Assembly: GCA_046152925.1 (NCBI GenBank)
Contig: JBJXFX010000002.1
Span: forward strand, 1 to 64,000
DNA: 64,000 bases
Source of the DNA: CAMAUF01 sp046152925
GTDB lineage: Bacteria > Chloroflexota > Dehalococcoidia > Tepidiformales > Tepidiformaceae
Direction of reading: 5' to 3'
In this document: positions 14,826-22,859 of the stretch, piece by piece
Numbering within the stretch: position 1 is the first letter of the stretch
Layout: each line of letters begins with the position of its first letter
Program-made: the position numbers and the translations under genes
The notes under the pieces: generated by a model
What the model saw: the letters and a program-made list of their open reading frames with translations, nothing else
Database searches by the model: none
Told to the model about the DNA's origin: nothing

Positions 14826-15728
14826 ATGAAGATCGCGATCACCGGCAGCACCGGGTTGCTCGGCACCGCCCTGCACGACGCCTGGGGCGAAACGCATGTC
14901 ATCACCCGCGTCATCCGCGGCCCAAGAGAAGAGACCGTCAGCGTTTGGGATCCGCGGCAAGATTGGGTCCGCCCCGGGGCGCTTGATGGGTACGATGTCG
15001 TTGTCCACCTTGCGGGCGCGTCGATCGGCTCTGGCCGGTGGTCGGCGGCCCGCAAGGCCGAGATCGTCGCGAGCCGCGTTGCAGGCACCCGGACACTCGT
15101 CCGGCACCTTGCCTCGCTCGAACACAAGCCTTCGTTGTTCATTTCAGCGTCCGCGGTGGGCTTCTACGGCTCGCGCGGTGACGAAGTATTGACGGAGGAA
15201 AGCGCGCTCGGCGCGGGATTCCTTGCCAACCTCTGCAAGGATTGGGAAGCGGAAGCGAGGGCCGCCGAGCAAGCCGGCATCCGCACGGCGATCCTTCGGC
15301 TCGGTGTGATCCTCTCGCGCAATGGCGGCGCGCTCGGGCGCATGCTGCTCCCGTTCAAGCTCGGCGCCGGCGGGCGGATCGGCTCCGGGAAGCAATGGAT
15401 GGCCTGGGTCGGGCTCGAAGACGCGGTCCGCGCATTTGACTTCGTGGTCCGCGCGCCCGGCGCGCAGGGCGTCTACAACGTGACCGCGCCAAACCCCGCG
15501 ACGAACGCCGAGTTCACCAAGGCCCTCGGCAAGACCTTGAAGCGGCCCACGCTCGTGCCCGTGCCCCCGTTCGGCCTGAAGCTCCTGTTGGGTGGCGAAA
15601 TGGCCCAAGAGCTGATCCTCGCGTCGCAGCGCGTCGTCCCTCAGCGACTGGGCGAGGCCGGCTTCCAGTTCCGCCAGCCACGGATCGCGGATGGCCTGGC
15701 CGCCGCGCTCGGCCGGGGAGGCGGCTAA
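14826..15728 (+). CDS. SDR39U1 (TIGR01777) family epimerase-like protein
   Basis: A 300-residue extended short-chain dehydrogenase/reductase. MKIAITGSTGLLGTAL is the NAD(P)-binding GxTGxxG loop, VHLAGASIG the second nucleotide motif, and SASAVGFYGSRGDEVLTE (about residues 103-120) carries the active-site Ser and Tyr of this family. The C-terminal GEMAQELILASQRV is the family tail. AGAGGATT precedes the ATG. The stop TAA shares its last A with the heliorhodopsin ATG, so translation is coupled. The substrate is unknown. Confidence 0.85.
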   Translation: MKIAITGSTGLLGTALHDAWGETHVITRVIRGPREETVSVWDPRQDWVRPGALDGYDVVVHLAGASIGSGRWSAARKAEIVASRVAGTRTLVRHLASLEHKPSLFISASAVGFYGSRGDEVLTEESALGAGFLANLCKDWEAEARAAEQAGIRTAILRLGVILSRNGGALGRMLLPFKLGAGGRIGSGKQWMAWVGLEDAVRAFDFVVRAPGAQGVYNVTAPNPATNAEFTKALGKTLKRPTLVPVPPFGLKLLLGGEMAQELILASQRVVPQRLGEAGFQFRQPRIADGLAAALGRGGG

Positions 15729-16513
15729 TGGCGGTCGCAATCGCCCAACGCCAAGCCGGCGCCGCGCGTCTTCGCCAGTGGAACCTCGCCATGGGGGCCC
15801 TCCACTTCATCCAGGGCGTTGGTATGCTTGCCCTGGCGAGCAGCTTCGCCCTTCCGGTGACCGCCGCCTTCGTCGTCATGGACCCGGAGAGCGGCGGCCT
15901 CGAACCGGACCTCCGGACGCTGTTCGATGTCCGGCTCGGTCCGGTAATCGCGAGCTTCCTCTTCCTCTCCGCCGTGGCCCATCTGGCGGTCTCCCTGCCG
16001 CGCACGTACCGCTGGTACACCTCCAACCTCGCGAAGGGGATCAACTACGCCCGCTGGGTCGAGTACTCGCTCAGTTCGTCGGTCATGATCGTCGCCATCG
16101 GGATGATCGTCGGGATCTACGACGTCGCCGCGCTCATCGGGCTGTTCGGCCTGAACGCGATGATGATCTTCTGCGGTTGGATGATGGAGCGTCACAACCA
16201 GCTCACCGCGCGCGTCGATTGGACGTCGTACGTGTTTGGCTGCTTCGCTGGGGCGCTGCCCTGGGTCGCGATCTTCATCTACCTGATCGGCGCTGGGGGC
16301 CAAGACGGCGGCCCGCCAACCTTCGTCTACGCGATCTTCGTGTCGATCTTCGCCTTCTTCAACGTGTTTGCGCTGAACATGTTCCTTCAATACCGCAAAC
16401 TCGGCCCTTGGCGGTCGTATCTCTTCGGCGAAAAGGCGTATCTGATCCTCAGCCTCACGGCGAAATCGGCGCTCGCGTGGCAGGTCTACGCCGGCACCTT
16501 GCAGCCGAGCTAA
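15728..16513 (+). CDS. Heliorhodopsin
   Basis: A 261-residue seven-helix membrane protein. LSLTAKSALAWQVYAG places the retinal Schiff-base lysine at Lys246. RWVEYSLSSS gives the glutamate counterion Glu112. Pocket histidines are His26 (GALHFIQG) and His85 (SAVAHLAVS). These match Lys241, Glu107, His23 and His80 of the reference heliorhodopsin 48C12. Heliorhodopsins sit inverted in the membrane and have a slow photocycle without strong ion pumping; their role is still debated. Here it is the last gene after a CarH-like photoreceptor. No retinal synthesis gene is in the window. Confidence 0.93.
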   Translation: MAVAIAQRQAGAARLRQWNLAMGALHFIQGVGMLALASSFALPVTAAFVVMDPESGGLEPDLRTLFDVRLGPVIASFLFLSAVAHLAVSLPRTYRWYTSNLAKGINYARWVEYSLSSSVMIVAIGMIVGIYDVAALIGLFGLNAMMIFCGWMMERHNQLTARVDWTSYVFGCFAGALPWVAIFIYLIGAGGQDGGPPTFVYAIFVSIFAFFNVFALNMFLQYRKLGPWRSYLFGEKAYLILSLTAKSALAWQVYAGTLQPS

Positions 16514-16530
16514 GCCTCGCGAGTGAGATG

Positions 16531-16559
16531 TTGATAGCCTTAGTCAACTATCGTACGCT
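16531..16559 (+). promoter_or_regulatory. Promoter of the sulfurtransferase gene with overlapping inverted repeats
   Basis: TTGATA (16531-16536) and TACGCT (16554-16559) are 17 bp apart. The spacer holds GTTGA...TCAAC and GATAG...CTATC dyads. The ATCGTACGCT at the -10 is the same as at the CarH-like operon promoter (13411-13420). Confidence 0.5.
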
Positions 16560-16592
16560 CGCAGGGCAATCATCCCAAAAGGAGCCCGCCCC

Positions 16593-17459
16593 ATGTCCGC
16601 AATCGCCGACCGCGGCTATGCCAACCCCGACGTCCTCGTCTCGACCGACTGGGTCGCCAGCCATCTGAGCGACCCGTCGGTGCGGATCGTTGAGTCCAAC
16701 GAAGACCAGCTGCTCTACCCCTCGGGCCACATCCCGGGCGCCATCCAGATCGACTGGGCGGCCGACCTCAACGACCAGGTCCGCCGCGACTACCTGGACA
16801 AGGCCGGGTTCGAAGCCCTGATGTCGAAGAGCGGCATCAGCCGCGACACGACCGTCGTCTTCTACGGCGACAAGAACAACTGGTGGGCCTGCTACGCCTA
16901 CTGGATCTTCCAACTTTTCGGCCACACCAAGGCGAAGGTGATGGACGGCGGACGCCTCAAGTGGGAAAAGGAGAGCCGGACGCTGACCCGCGAAGCCCCG
17001 AGCTACGCGGCCACCAGCTACACCGCCCCCGAGCGCGACGACAGCGCGATCCGCGCCTTCCGGGAAGAGGTGAAGGCCCACTCGGCCGCCGGCAAGCCGC
17101 TCGTCGATGTGCGCAGCAACCCCGAGTACACGGGCGAGCGCACGCACATGCCCGAGTACCCGCAAGAGGGCGTGCTCCGCGGCGGCCACATTCCCGGCGC
17201 GAAGAACGTGCCCTGGGCGCGCGCGGCGAACCCCGAGGACGGCACCTTTAAGTCGGCCGCCGACCTCCGCGCGATCTACGAGCAGGAGCAGGGGCTGAAG
17301 GCGTCCGACGACATCGTCGCCTACTGCCGGATCGGCGAGCGCTCCAGCCACACCTGGTTCGTGCTCACGAACCTGCTCGGCTACAAGAACGTCCGCAATT
17401 ACGACGGTTCGTGGACCGAGTGGGGCAACAGCGTCGGCCTGCCGATCGAGAAGCCGTAA
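16593..17459 (+). CDS. Thiosulfate sulfurtransferase, tandem rhodanese
   Basis: A 288-residue cytoplasmic protein with two rhodanese domains: an inactive N-terminal one (about residues 12-135, SGHIPGAIQIDW) and a catalytic one (about 160-285) with the persulfide cysteine in AYCRIGERSSHTW. The CRxGERSS loop fits thiosulfate:cyanide sulfurtransferases of the CysA2/SseA type, found in actinobacteria and Chloroflexota. AAAAGGAGC precedes the ATG. It has its own promoter after the heliorhodopsin operon and a terminator behind. A 3-mercaptopyruvate substrate cannot be excluded. Confidence 0.88.
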   Translation: MSAIADRGYANPDVLVSTDWVASHLSDPSVRIVESNEDQLLYPSGHIPGAIQIDWAADLNDQVRRDYLDKAGFEALMSKSGISRDTTVVFYGDKNNWWACYAYWIFQLFGHTKAKVMDGGRLKWEKESRTLTREAPSYAATSYTAPERDDSAIRAFREEVKAHSAAGKPLVDVRSNPEYTGERTHMPEYPQEGVLRGGHIPGAKNVPWARAANPEDGTFKSAADLRAIYEQEQGLKASDDIVAYCRIGERSSHTWFVLTNLLGYKNVRNYDGSWTEWGNSVGLPIEKP

Positions 17460-17488
17460 CCCGACCAGCAGCAGCAACACCACCACCG

Positions 17489-17523
17489 CGGGGTTGCGAC
17501 GTGGACGTCGCAACCCCGTTTCT
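17489..17523 (+). terminator. Rho-independent terminator
   Basis: A perfect 12-bp stem, CGGGGTTGCGAC with GTCGCAACCCCG, a GTGGAC loop, then TTTC. It lies 30 bp after the sulfurtransferase gene. Confidence 0.85.
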
Positions 17524-17549
17524 GTCGCCAAGGAGTTCCCGCGGACCGT

Positions 17550-17894
17550 TCAGGCCCGCGGCCGCGCGCCCTTCGCTGGCAACGTCGCCGTGAACGCCAA
17601 TCCGCGGGCCAGCCACGCGCGGAGGTCCGCGTCGGAGGCAACCGCGGCCGCCGCGACGTACACCCAGCCCCGCATCGGTTTCCCTGGGTAGTCGAACGGC
17701 CGCGCGCCGGGCAGCGACTGCGCCTCGGGATAGGCGAGCACCCCCACCCGCACGACCAGCTCCGTGCCGATGACGCCCGCAAAGAGGTGCCCGCGGTCGA
17801 AGAATCCCAAGCCGCCAAACAGGTGCTGCTCGACGGCGCCTTCGCCTGCCGTGAGCGCCCGGACGCGCAGCGCCAGGCCGTGGTCGAACGCCAT
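17550..17894 (-). CDS. TfoX N-terminal domain family protein
   Basis: A 114-residue protein matching the small TfoX/Sxy N-terminal domain family: VRALTAGEGAVEQHLFGGLGFFDRGHLFAGVIGTELVVRVG (about residues 11-51) followed by a C-terminal helix around DLRAWLARG. The ATG at 17894 follows TAGGCT by seven bases. In proteobacteria the domain is part of the competence regulator; isolated copies have no established function. Confidence 0.75.
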   Translation of the reverse strand: MAFDHGLALRVRALTAGEGAVEQHLFGGLGFFDRGHLFAGVIGTELVVRVGVLAYPEAQSLPGARPFDYPGKPMRGWVYVAAAAVASDADLRAWLARGLAFTATLPAKGARPRA

Positions 17895-17950
17895 AGCGTC
17901 GAGCCTAACCGGCCGCTGCCCGGTTCGCCATCACCGTGCACAATAGCGCC

Positions 17951-18625
17951 ATGACTGATCCCGGCCTCTTCCAGACCCTCTATACCACCCGCGCGTTGCG
18001 CCGGTTCAAGCCGGACCCGATCCCCGATGATGTGCTCTTTCAGGTGCTCGACGCCGGGATCCGGGCGTCGAGCGGGCAGAATGCCCAAGACTGGCGCTTC
18101 CTCGTGATCACGGACCCGGCGGTCAAGGCGAAGCTCCAAGAGTGGGCGCTCGAAGGCTGGGCGCGCTATCAGGCGCGCTTCGGGACCCAGGAAGCGATCG
18201 ACGCCCTGCCACGCAGTCAGCGTCTCTCGCTCAACAGCGTCCGCGACCTCTCCCACACAATCGGGAAGGTGCCGGTCGTCCTCGGGGTGCTCGGCCTCAA
18301 GGGACGCCACTCCACGCCAGGCGGGAGCGTTTTTCCCGCTGTTCAGAACATCCAGATTGCGGCGCGGGCCTTGGGACTCGGCAGCTCGATCTTCAACCTT
18401 CCGTTCGGCCACAAGGACGAACTCCTCACGATGCTCAACATCCCGGAGAACAACGAGCTCTATTGCCTCTTGCCGATGGGCTACCCGACGGACAAGCAGG
18501 GGCCGGTGAAGCGGAAGCCACTGCGCGATGTCGTGTATTGGGAGAAATTCGGCGAGCGCTGGCCCTTCGCGGAACAGCAGCCGGCCACCGGCTATCAGGA
18601 CAAGTGGGTGCCGCCTCAATCGTAG
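17951..18625 (+). CDS. Nitroreductase family protein
   Basis: A 224-residue FMN-dependent oxidoreductase. RALRRFKPDPIPDDVLFQVLDAGIRASSGQNAQDWRFLVI (about residues 13-52) is the FMN-binding N-terminus, and GGSVFPAVQNIQIAARALGLGSSIF (about 123-147) the family core with the conserved helix. PVKRKPLRDVVYWEKFGE is the usual end. The ATG at 17951 was chosen (CACAAT hexamer six bases before it); a GTG lies at 17936. It is divergent from the TfoX-like gene. The substrate is unknown. Confidence 0.85.
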   Translation: MTDPGLFQTLYTTRALRRFKPDPIPDDVLFQVLDAGIRASSGQNAQDWRFLVITDPAVKAKLQEWALEGWARYQARFGTQEAIDALPRSQRLSLNSVRDLSHTIGKVPVVLGVLGLKGRHSTPGGSVFPAVQNIQIAARALGLGSSIFNLPFGHKDELLTMLNIPENNELYCLLPMGYPTDKQGPVKRKPLRDVVYWEKFGERWPFAEQQPATGYQDKWVPPQS

Positions 18626-19284
18626 CTCGGCACCAACTCCAGGTGCCCCGAGCCGATCTCCACGATTTCCGACGGGATCGTCTCGCCAAATGCGACCGTC
18701 ACGGGCGGGCCATCTGCCCAACGCAGTTCGACGACGCGCTTGTCGACGTCCACCAGCCAGACTTCGCGCACGCCATAGTGGAAATACGATGGCAGCTTCA
18801 CACCCCGGTCGTACTCGGCCGTGCTCGGCGAGAGCACTTCCACGATCAAGTCGGGCGGGCCGTTCACGCCGTGCCGGCCGCGGCGGAACATGCTCTCTGG
18901 GGCGAGATACATGATGTCGGGCTGGAACCCGATGCGTTCGGCGAAGTCGACGTTCTGCGGCGCGGTCCGCACCCAGCCGCCTCGGCTGCGCGCGAGCATC
19001 GCCAGATCCGTCGCAATGTTGGTCACGGCATCCTGATGGACGCCGGATGGCGCTGCACACATGATCAGCATCCCGTGGAGAAGTTCGTACTGGTTCGGGT
19101 CGTCGTCCGGGAGGTTATGCCAGTCCTCGACCGTCATCGGAAACGGCGGCTCGATCACGAGCATCCCGTGGAGGAGCTCCTTGACACGCGGGTCACGATT
19201 CTGAATCTCGCGGAAGTTCTCCACCGTAATGACTTGTCCGGGTTCGAGCAGTGGTGCGCGCGTGAGGTTGGACGTCGCTGTCAT
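18616..19284 (-). CDS. Uma2 family (DUF820) endonuclease
   Basis: A 222-residue protein of the PD-(D/E)XK-type Uma2 family, widely expanded in Cyanobacteria and Chloroflexota. PDIMYLAPESMF (about residues 110-121), PPDLIVEVLSPSTAEYDRGVK (about 137-157) and REVWLVDVDKRVVEL (about 167-181) carry the D...EVxSP...D core. It contains an internal near-duplication (LLHGMLVIEPPFPM and LLHGMLIMCAAPS). The ATG lies six bases after TAGAAT. Its end overlaps the nitroreductase stop by ten bases. The biological role of the family is not settled. Confidence 0.8.
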   Translation of the reverse strand: MTATSNLTRAPLLEPGQVITVENFREIQNRDPRVKELLHGMLVIEPPFPMTVEDWHNLPDDDPNQYELLHGMLIMCAAPSGVHQDAVTNIATDLAMLARSRGGWVRTAPQNVDFAERIGFQPDIMYLAPESMFRRGRHGVNGPPDLIVEVLSPSTAEYDRGVKLPSYFHYGVREVWLVDVDKRVVELRWADGPPVTVAFGETIPSEIVEIGSGHLELVPSYD

Positions 19285-19365
19285 GGCCCCATTCTACGCC
19301 GTCACGATCGCCCTCGCGTGTCCTGACGGCTATCCTTCGCCCACCCCGCCCTCCGGAGGCCTCCC

Positions 19366-20283
19366 GTGCGCTTTGGCATCGTCACAGCCGACCAGAAGTG
19401 GGTCACGCGCGAGGCGCTGGCCGCGATCGACGCCACCCGCTTCACCACCCTGAGCGTCGTCGACCATCCGTCGTTCGCCATCCCGGACCCGTGGACCTGG
19501 CTCGCCTGGGCGGCAGGCCAGACGCAGCGGATACGGCTGGGCACCCACGTCACGGGGGCGCCCTTCCACCACCCGCAGAACCTCGCGCGGCAGGTCGCGA
19601 CGGTGGACATCGTCAGCGGCGGGCGGGCGTTGCTGGGCATCGGCACGGCCTACGAACACGCCGACTTCCACCCCTTCGGCTACGCCATGCCGCGCTTTTC
19701 GGAACGGGTCGCGATGCTCGAAGAGTGTGTCACCGTGCTTAGGTCGTTCTGGACGCAAGCCTCGACCACGTTCGCCGGCCGCTTCTACCACCTTGAAGGG
19801 GGCGCCGCCTTCAACCCGAAGCCACTCCAGCAGCCGCACCCGCCGATCTGGGTCGGCCTCAACACCGATGGGTTGGCCCTCAAGGCTGCCGTCCGGGTCG
19901 CCGATGGCCTGAATACCTGGCAACTCGGGCCAGGGCAGCTCCGCGACCTGATCCCCGCCGCGCGGGCCCACTGCGAAGCTGCCGGCCGCGACCCCGCGAC
20001 CTTCGCCATCACCGCGGATGTCGTCTTCCTGCGCGATGGCGATGCCGCGGCCGCCGACGCGATGGCCCGGCGCATCTCCGGGATGGCCCGCAGCTGGGGC
20101 CGCTCCGAGCGCGTCACGGAGTGGGATGCCGGCGGCGTGCTCCACGGCGACGCCGCCCAGATGCGCGACCAGGCCGCCGCCTTCCACCTACTCGGGGTAG
20201 AGGAGCTCTCCGTCTCGCTCTCGAACCTCGAGGACATTCGCTGGTTCAGCGACGAGGTGATCGCCAAGGCCGGGCTGAGCTGA
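19366..20283 (+). CDS. LLM-class (luciferase-like) flavin-dependent oxidoreductase
   Basis: A 305-residue TIM-barrel oxidoreductase of the bacterial luciferase-like superfamily, probably F420- or FMN-dependent. Features are VVDHPSFAIPDPWTWLAWAAGQTQRIRLGTHV early, HHPQNLARQVATVDIVSGGRALLGIG (about residues 65-90), and PHPPIWVG (about 157). The GTG at 19366 follows CCGGAGG, and TATCCT lies upstream. It is divergent from the Uma2 gene. The cofactor cannot be fixed from sequence alone. Confidence 0.85.
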   Translation: MRFGIVTADQKWVTREALAAIDATRFTTLSVVDHPSFAIPDPWTWLAWAAGQTQRIRLGTHVTGAPFHHPQNLARQVATVDIVSGGRALLGIGTAYEHADFHPFGYAMPRFSERVAMLEECVTVLRSFWTQASTTFAGRFYHLEGGAAFNPKPLQQPHPPIWVGLNTDGLALKAAVRVADGLNTWQLGPGQLRDLIPAARAHCEAAGRDPATFAITADVVFLRDGDAAAADAMARRISGMARSWGRSERVTEWDAGGVLHGDAAQMRDQAAAFHLLGVEELSVSLSNLEDIRWFSDEVIAKAGLS

Positions 20284-20379
20284 GGCGATTCCGGCGCTCC
20301 GGCGGGCCGCGCCCCTTCTCCGCGCGCCTTCGCCTGCCGATGGTACTAGTGCCGACCCCTTGATCCTCGGCGGAGCACC

Positions 20380-21120
20380 ATGGCAAGTAGCAACGTCTCC
20401 CCGTCGAGCGGCCAAACCCCGAGCTGGCGTGCCTGGGCACAGCCCGTCCTCGTGATCGGCTGGGTCGCGGTCCTCGCCTACCTGGCGTACGCCACCGTAA
20501 CGAGCCCAGGGCTCCTCACGATCGTCGCCTTCGCGGGTTCCGTCGTGCTCTTTGGGCTGTTTTGGGCCCAGGTCTGGGCTTCGCGCTGGGTCGGACGCCG
20601 CCAGTGGCGCAGCCTCATCGCCAAAGCCCACGGCTCCGCCTACATCAGCGACATCGACGGGATCCCCAACCGGAACTACCTCCTCTCTGAATTGCGCCGC
20701 GAAATGCCGCGCGCACGCGCGGCGGACACGCCGTTTGTGCTCGTCATCCTTTCGCTCGAGGCGTACGACGAAGTCGTCGACCGCCGCGGGGCCGAATTCG
20801 GCCAACGCGCGATCCGCGGGCTCGGAGAGGTCCTTCGCCGCTTCACGCGCACCTCGGACTTCGTCGCGCATCTCGATGGCTCCCGTTTCTGCGCCATGTT
20901 GAACGAATGCACGTTGGAAGACTCGTTTATCTACCTCCAGCGCGTGCCCGGCACGATCGCGGTGAGCGACGGCCACCGGATGCTCGAAGTTCCGGTCGCC
21001 GCGCGTCTTTTCCAATACGACCTCGAGGGTCTCTACGCGACCGACGTCCTGCGGGATGCCGAAGAAGCGCCGGCCCTGCGCCGACGCGTATCCAAACAGT
21101 TCGGCACCGAAGCGGCCTAA
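20380..21120 (+). CDS. Membrane protein with degenerate GGDEF domain
   Basis: A 246-residue protein: two transmembrane helices (about residues 22-65), then a GGDEF-fold domain (about 85-190) starting at SDIDGIPNRNYLLSEL. The position of the active-site GGDEF reads HLDGSRF, so diguanylate cyclase activity is unlikely and the metal and substrate residues are lost. A short C-terminal domain follows (PVAARLFQYDLEGLY). It could be a c-di-GMP or nucleotide sensor, or a partner of an active cyclase. GGCGGAG precedes the ATG. Confidence 0.7.
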   Translation: MASSNVSPSSGQTPSWRAWAQPVLVIGWVAVLAYLAYATVTSPGLLTIVAFAGSVVLFGLFWAQVWASRWVGRRQWRSLIAKAHGSAYISDIDGIPNRNYLLSELRREMPRARAADTPFVLVILSLEAYDEVVDRRGAEFGQRAIRGLGEVLRRFTRTSDFVAHLDGSRFCAMLNECTLEDSFIYLQRVPGTIAVSDGHRMLEVPVAARLFQYDLEGLYATDVLRDAEEAPALRRRVSKQFGTEAA

Positions 21121-21130
21121 AGCTCCCCAC

Positions 21131-21190
21131 CACGGCAACCAAAACAGAGCCCTGAGCGACAGCCAGGGCTACGGACGCCTTCTCCTGATG
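21131..21190. repeat. 59-60 bp direct repeat, copy 1
   Basis: Begins CACGGCAACCAAAACAGAGC and ends ACGCCTTCTCCTGAT. The middle forms a small dyad, AGCCCTG...CAGGGCT. A second copy starts 133 bp downstream. It lies between the convergent degenerate-GGDEF and pyruvate kinase genes. Confidence 0.85.
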
Positions 21191-21263
21191 CCCCACCCAC
21201 GCCAGTCTCATCAGCCACTCCGAGCCACAGCCGCCCTTGCCTACTCGCCCATCGGCCCCCACG

Positions 21264-21322
21264 CACGGCAACCAAAACAGAGCCCTGAGCGACAGCGATG
21301 GGTACGGACGCCTTCTCCTGAT
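21264..21322. repeat. 59-60 bp direct repeat, copy 2
   Basis: Same sequence as 21131-21189 apart from a few bases in the middle, where GCCAGGGCT is GCGATGGGT, so the dyad is weaker. It may be a dispersed REP-like element or serve as a terminator region. Confidence 0.85.
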
Positions 21323-21333
21323 TCCTCAGCACG

Positions 21334-22803
21334 TCAGTGCGCGTACTCCGCGGATTCCCCCACCCGGTGAAGCTTCAGGAAGTTGGTGGCCCCGCGCGCC
21401 TGCACCGGCAGGCTGGCGACCACGACCACCTCTTCGCCAGCGACCATGAGGCCCTCTGCCTGAAGCCGTGCATCGACCACCCCCAGCAACTCCTCCGACG
21501 TCGCGACCATCGGCACGACCATCGGCACCACGCCGCGGACCAGGGCGAGCCGCCGCGCCGTCGCCGCGTGGGGAGTGAAGGCCAAGATCGGCACACCGGG
21601 CCTCGCCTTGCTCAGGAGCAGGGCCGTCCGCCCGCTGATTGTGAAACAGACGACGCTCCGGATCGCTCGGTCGGCTTCGACGATGCGCCGAGCGGCCTGA
21701 GCGACCACCCAGCTATGGTTGTCCGTCTCTGGCGCCAGCATCTCGACCGGGACGCCGGGCAGCGACTCGGCCCGGCGGATGATCCGGTCCATCATCTCCA
21801 CGGACTGGACAGGGTAGGCTCCGGCCGCGGTCTCGCCGGAGAGCATCAGGGCATCCGAAAGGTCCCAGACGGCGTGGGCGACGTCGCTGCTTTCGGCCCG
21901 CGTGGGGCGGGGCGACACGGTCATCGATTCCAGCATCTGCGTCGCCGTAATTACCGGGATCATGTGGCGGCTCGCGGCCGCGATGATCCTGCGCTGCTGG
22001 AGCGGCACTTCCTCCGGCGGGAGCTCCACGCCGAGGTCGCCGCGGGCCACCATCAGGCCGTCGGCCTCGGCGGCGATGGCGTCGAGCGTCTCCAGCGCCT
22101 GGCGCCGCTCGATCTTCGCGATCACCGGCGTCTCGCCGCCGGCGGCGCGGATCAGGGTGCGCGCAAGGCGAAGGTCCTCCGCATCGGCCACGAAGCTCAG
22201 GGCAAAGTAGTCCACGCCGGCGGCCACACCGGCGGCGATCGCCTCCCGGTCGCGCGCGGTGATTGGGCGCAGCGAGAGCTTCGAATCGGGAAACGCCACG
22301 CCCTTCCGGGAGCTGACCGGCCCACCATCGACGACCCGGCAGCGCAGCCCGGCCCCTTCGTGGGCAACCACCAGCAGCTCCACGGCGCCGTCGTCGATGA
22401 GCACCCGGTGGCTGGGGAGGACGTCGGTGGTGAGCTGCGGGTAGGCCACCGCGAGACGCCCGGCCACCGTCTCCGCCCCTCCATCGACGAGCAGCACTTC
22501 GGCGCCAGTCGAGAACTCGACGGCCCCACCGCCGGCCACCATCCCGGTCCGCAGTTTTGGACCGCCGAGGTCCATCAAAACGCCTGTCGGTCGCCCGAGG
22601 CGCTCCGCCGTCGCCCGCACAAGCGCGGCGACCGTGACATGGCCTGCGACTTCGCCGTGGCTCGTGTTCAGGCGGGCGAGGTCCATCCCGGCGAGGATGA
22701 GGCGCTCGACCACCTCCGGGCTGTCCGAGGCGGGGCCAAGCGTCGCGACGATCTTCGTCGCGCGTCCGGGACTGCTGTGTCTCCGCTGGGTCGCTGCCAC
22801 CAT
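21334..22803 (-). CDS. pyk: Pyruvate kinase
   Basis: A 489-residue glycolytic enzyme that makes pyruvate and ATP from phosphoenolpyruvate and ADP. KIVATLGPASDSPE (about residues 17-30), LNTSHGEV (about 45), IAKIERRQALE, MVARGDLGVELPPEEVP (about 255-271) and ATQMLESM (about 299-306) are the metal and substrate motifs; the signature Lys is in AKIE. The C-terminal allosteric domain is complete. The ATG at 22803 lies seven bases after TAGACT and lacks a ribosome binding site. It is divergent from the next gene. Confidence 0.95.
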   Translation of the reverse strand: MVAATQRRHSSPGRATKIVATLGPASDSPEVVERLILAGMDLARLNTSHGEVAGHVTVAALVRATAERLGRPTGVLMDLGGPKLRTGMVAGGGAVEFSTGAEVLLVDGGAETVAGRLAVAYPQLTTDVLPSHRVLIDDGAVELLVVAHEGAGLRCRVVDGGPVSSRKGVAFPDSKLSLRPITARDREAIAAGVAAGVDYFALSFVADAEDLRLARTLIRAAGGETPVIAKIERRQALETLDAIAAEADGLMVARGDLGVELPPEEVPLQQRRIIAAASRHMIPVITATQMLESMTVSPRPTRAESSDVAHAVWDLSDALMLSGETAAGAYPVQSVEMMDRIIRRAESLPGVPVEMLAPETDNHSWVVAQAARRIVEADRAIRSVVCFTISGRTALLLSKARPGVPILAFTPHAATARRLALVRGVVPMVVPMVATSEELLGVVDARLQAEGLMVAGEEVVVVASLPVQARGATNFLKLHRVGESAEYAH

Positions 22804-22859
22804 ACTCGTCAGTCTACCCTGGCACGGTTATCGGGCCGTGGTCACGTACACTGGTGCGA

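Noticed and set aside
21131..21322. An insertion sequence or tRNA-linked attachment site
   Set aside because: There is no transposase frame, no terminal inverted repeat and no tRNA gene nearby.
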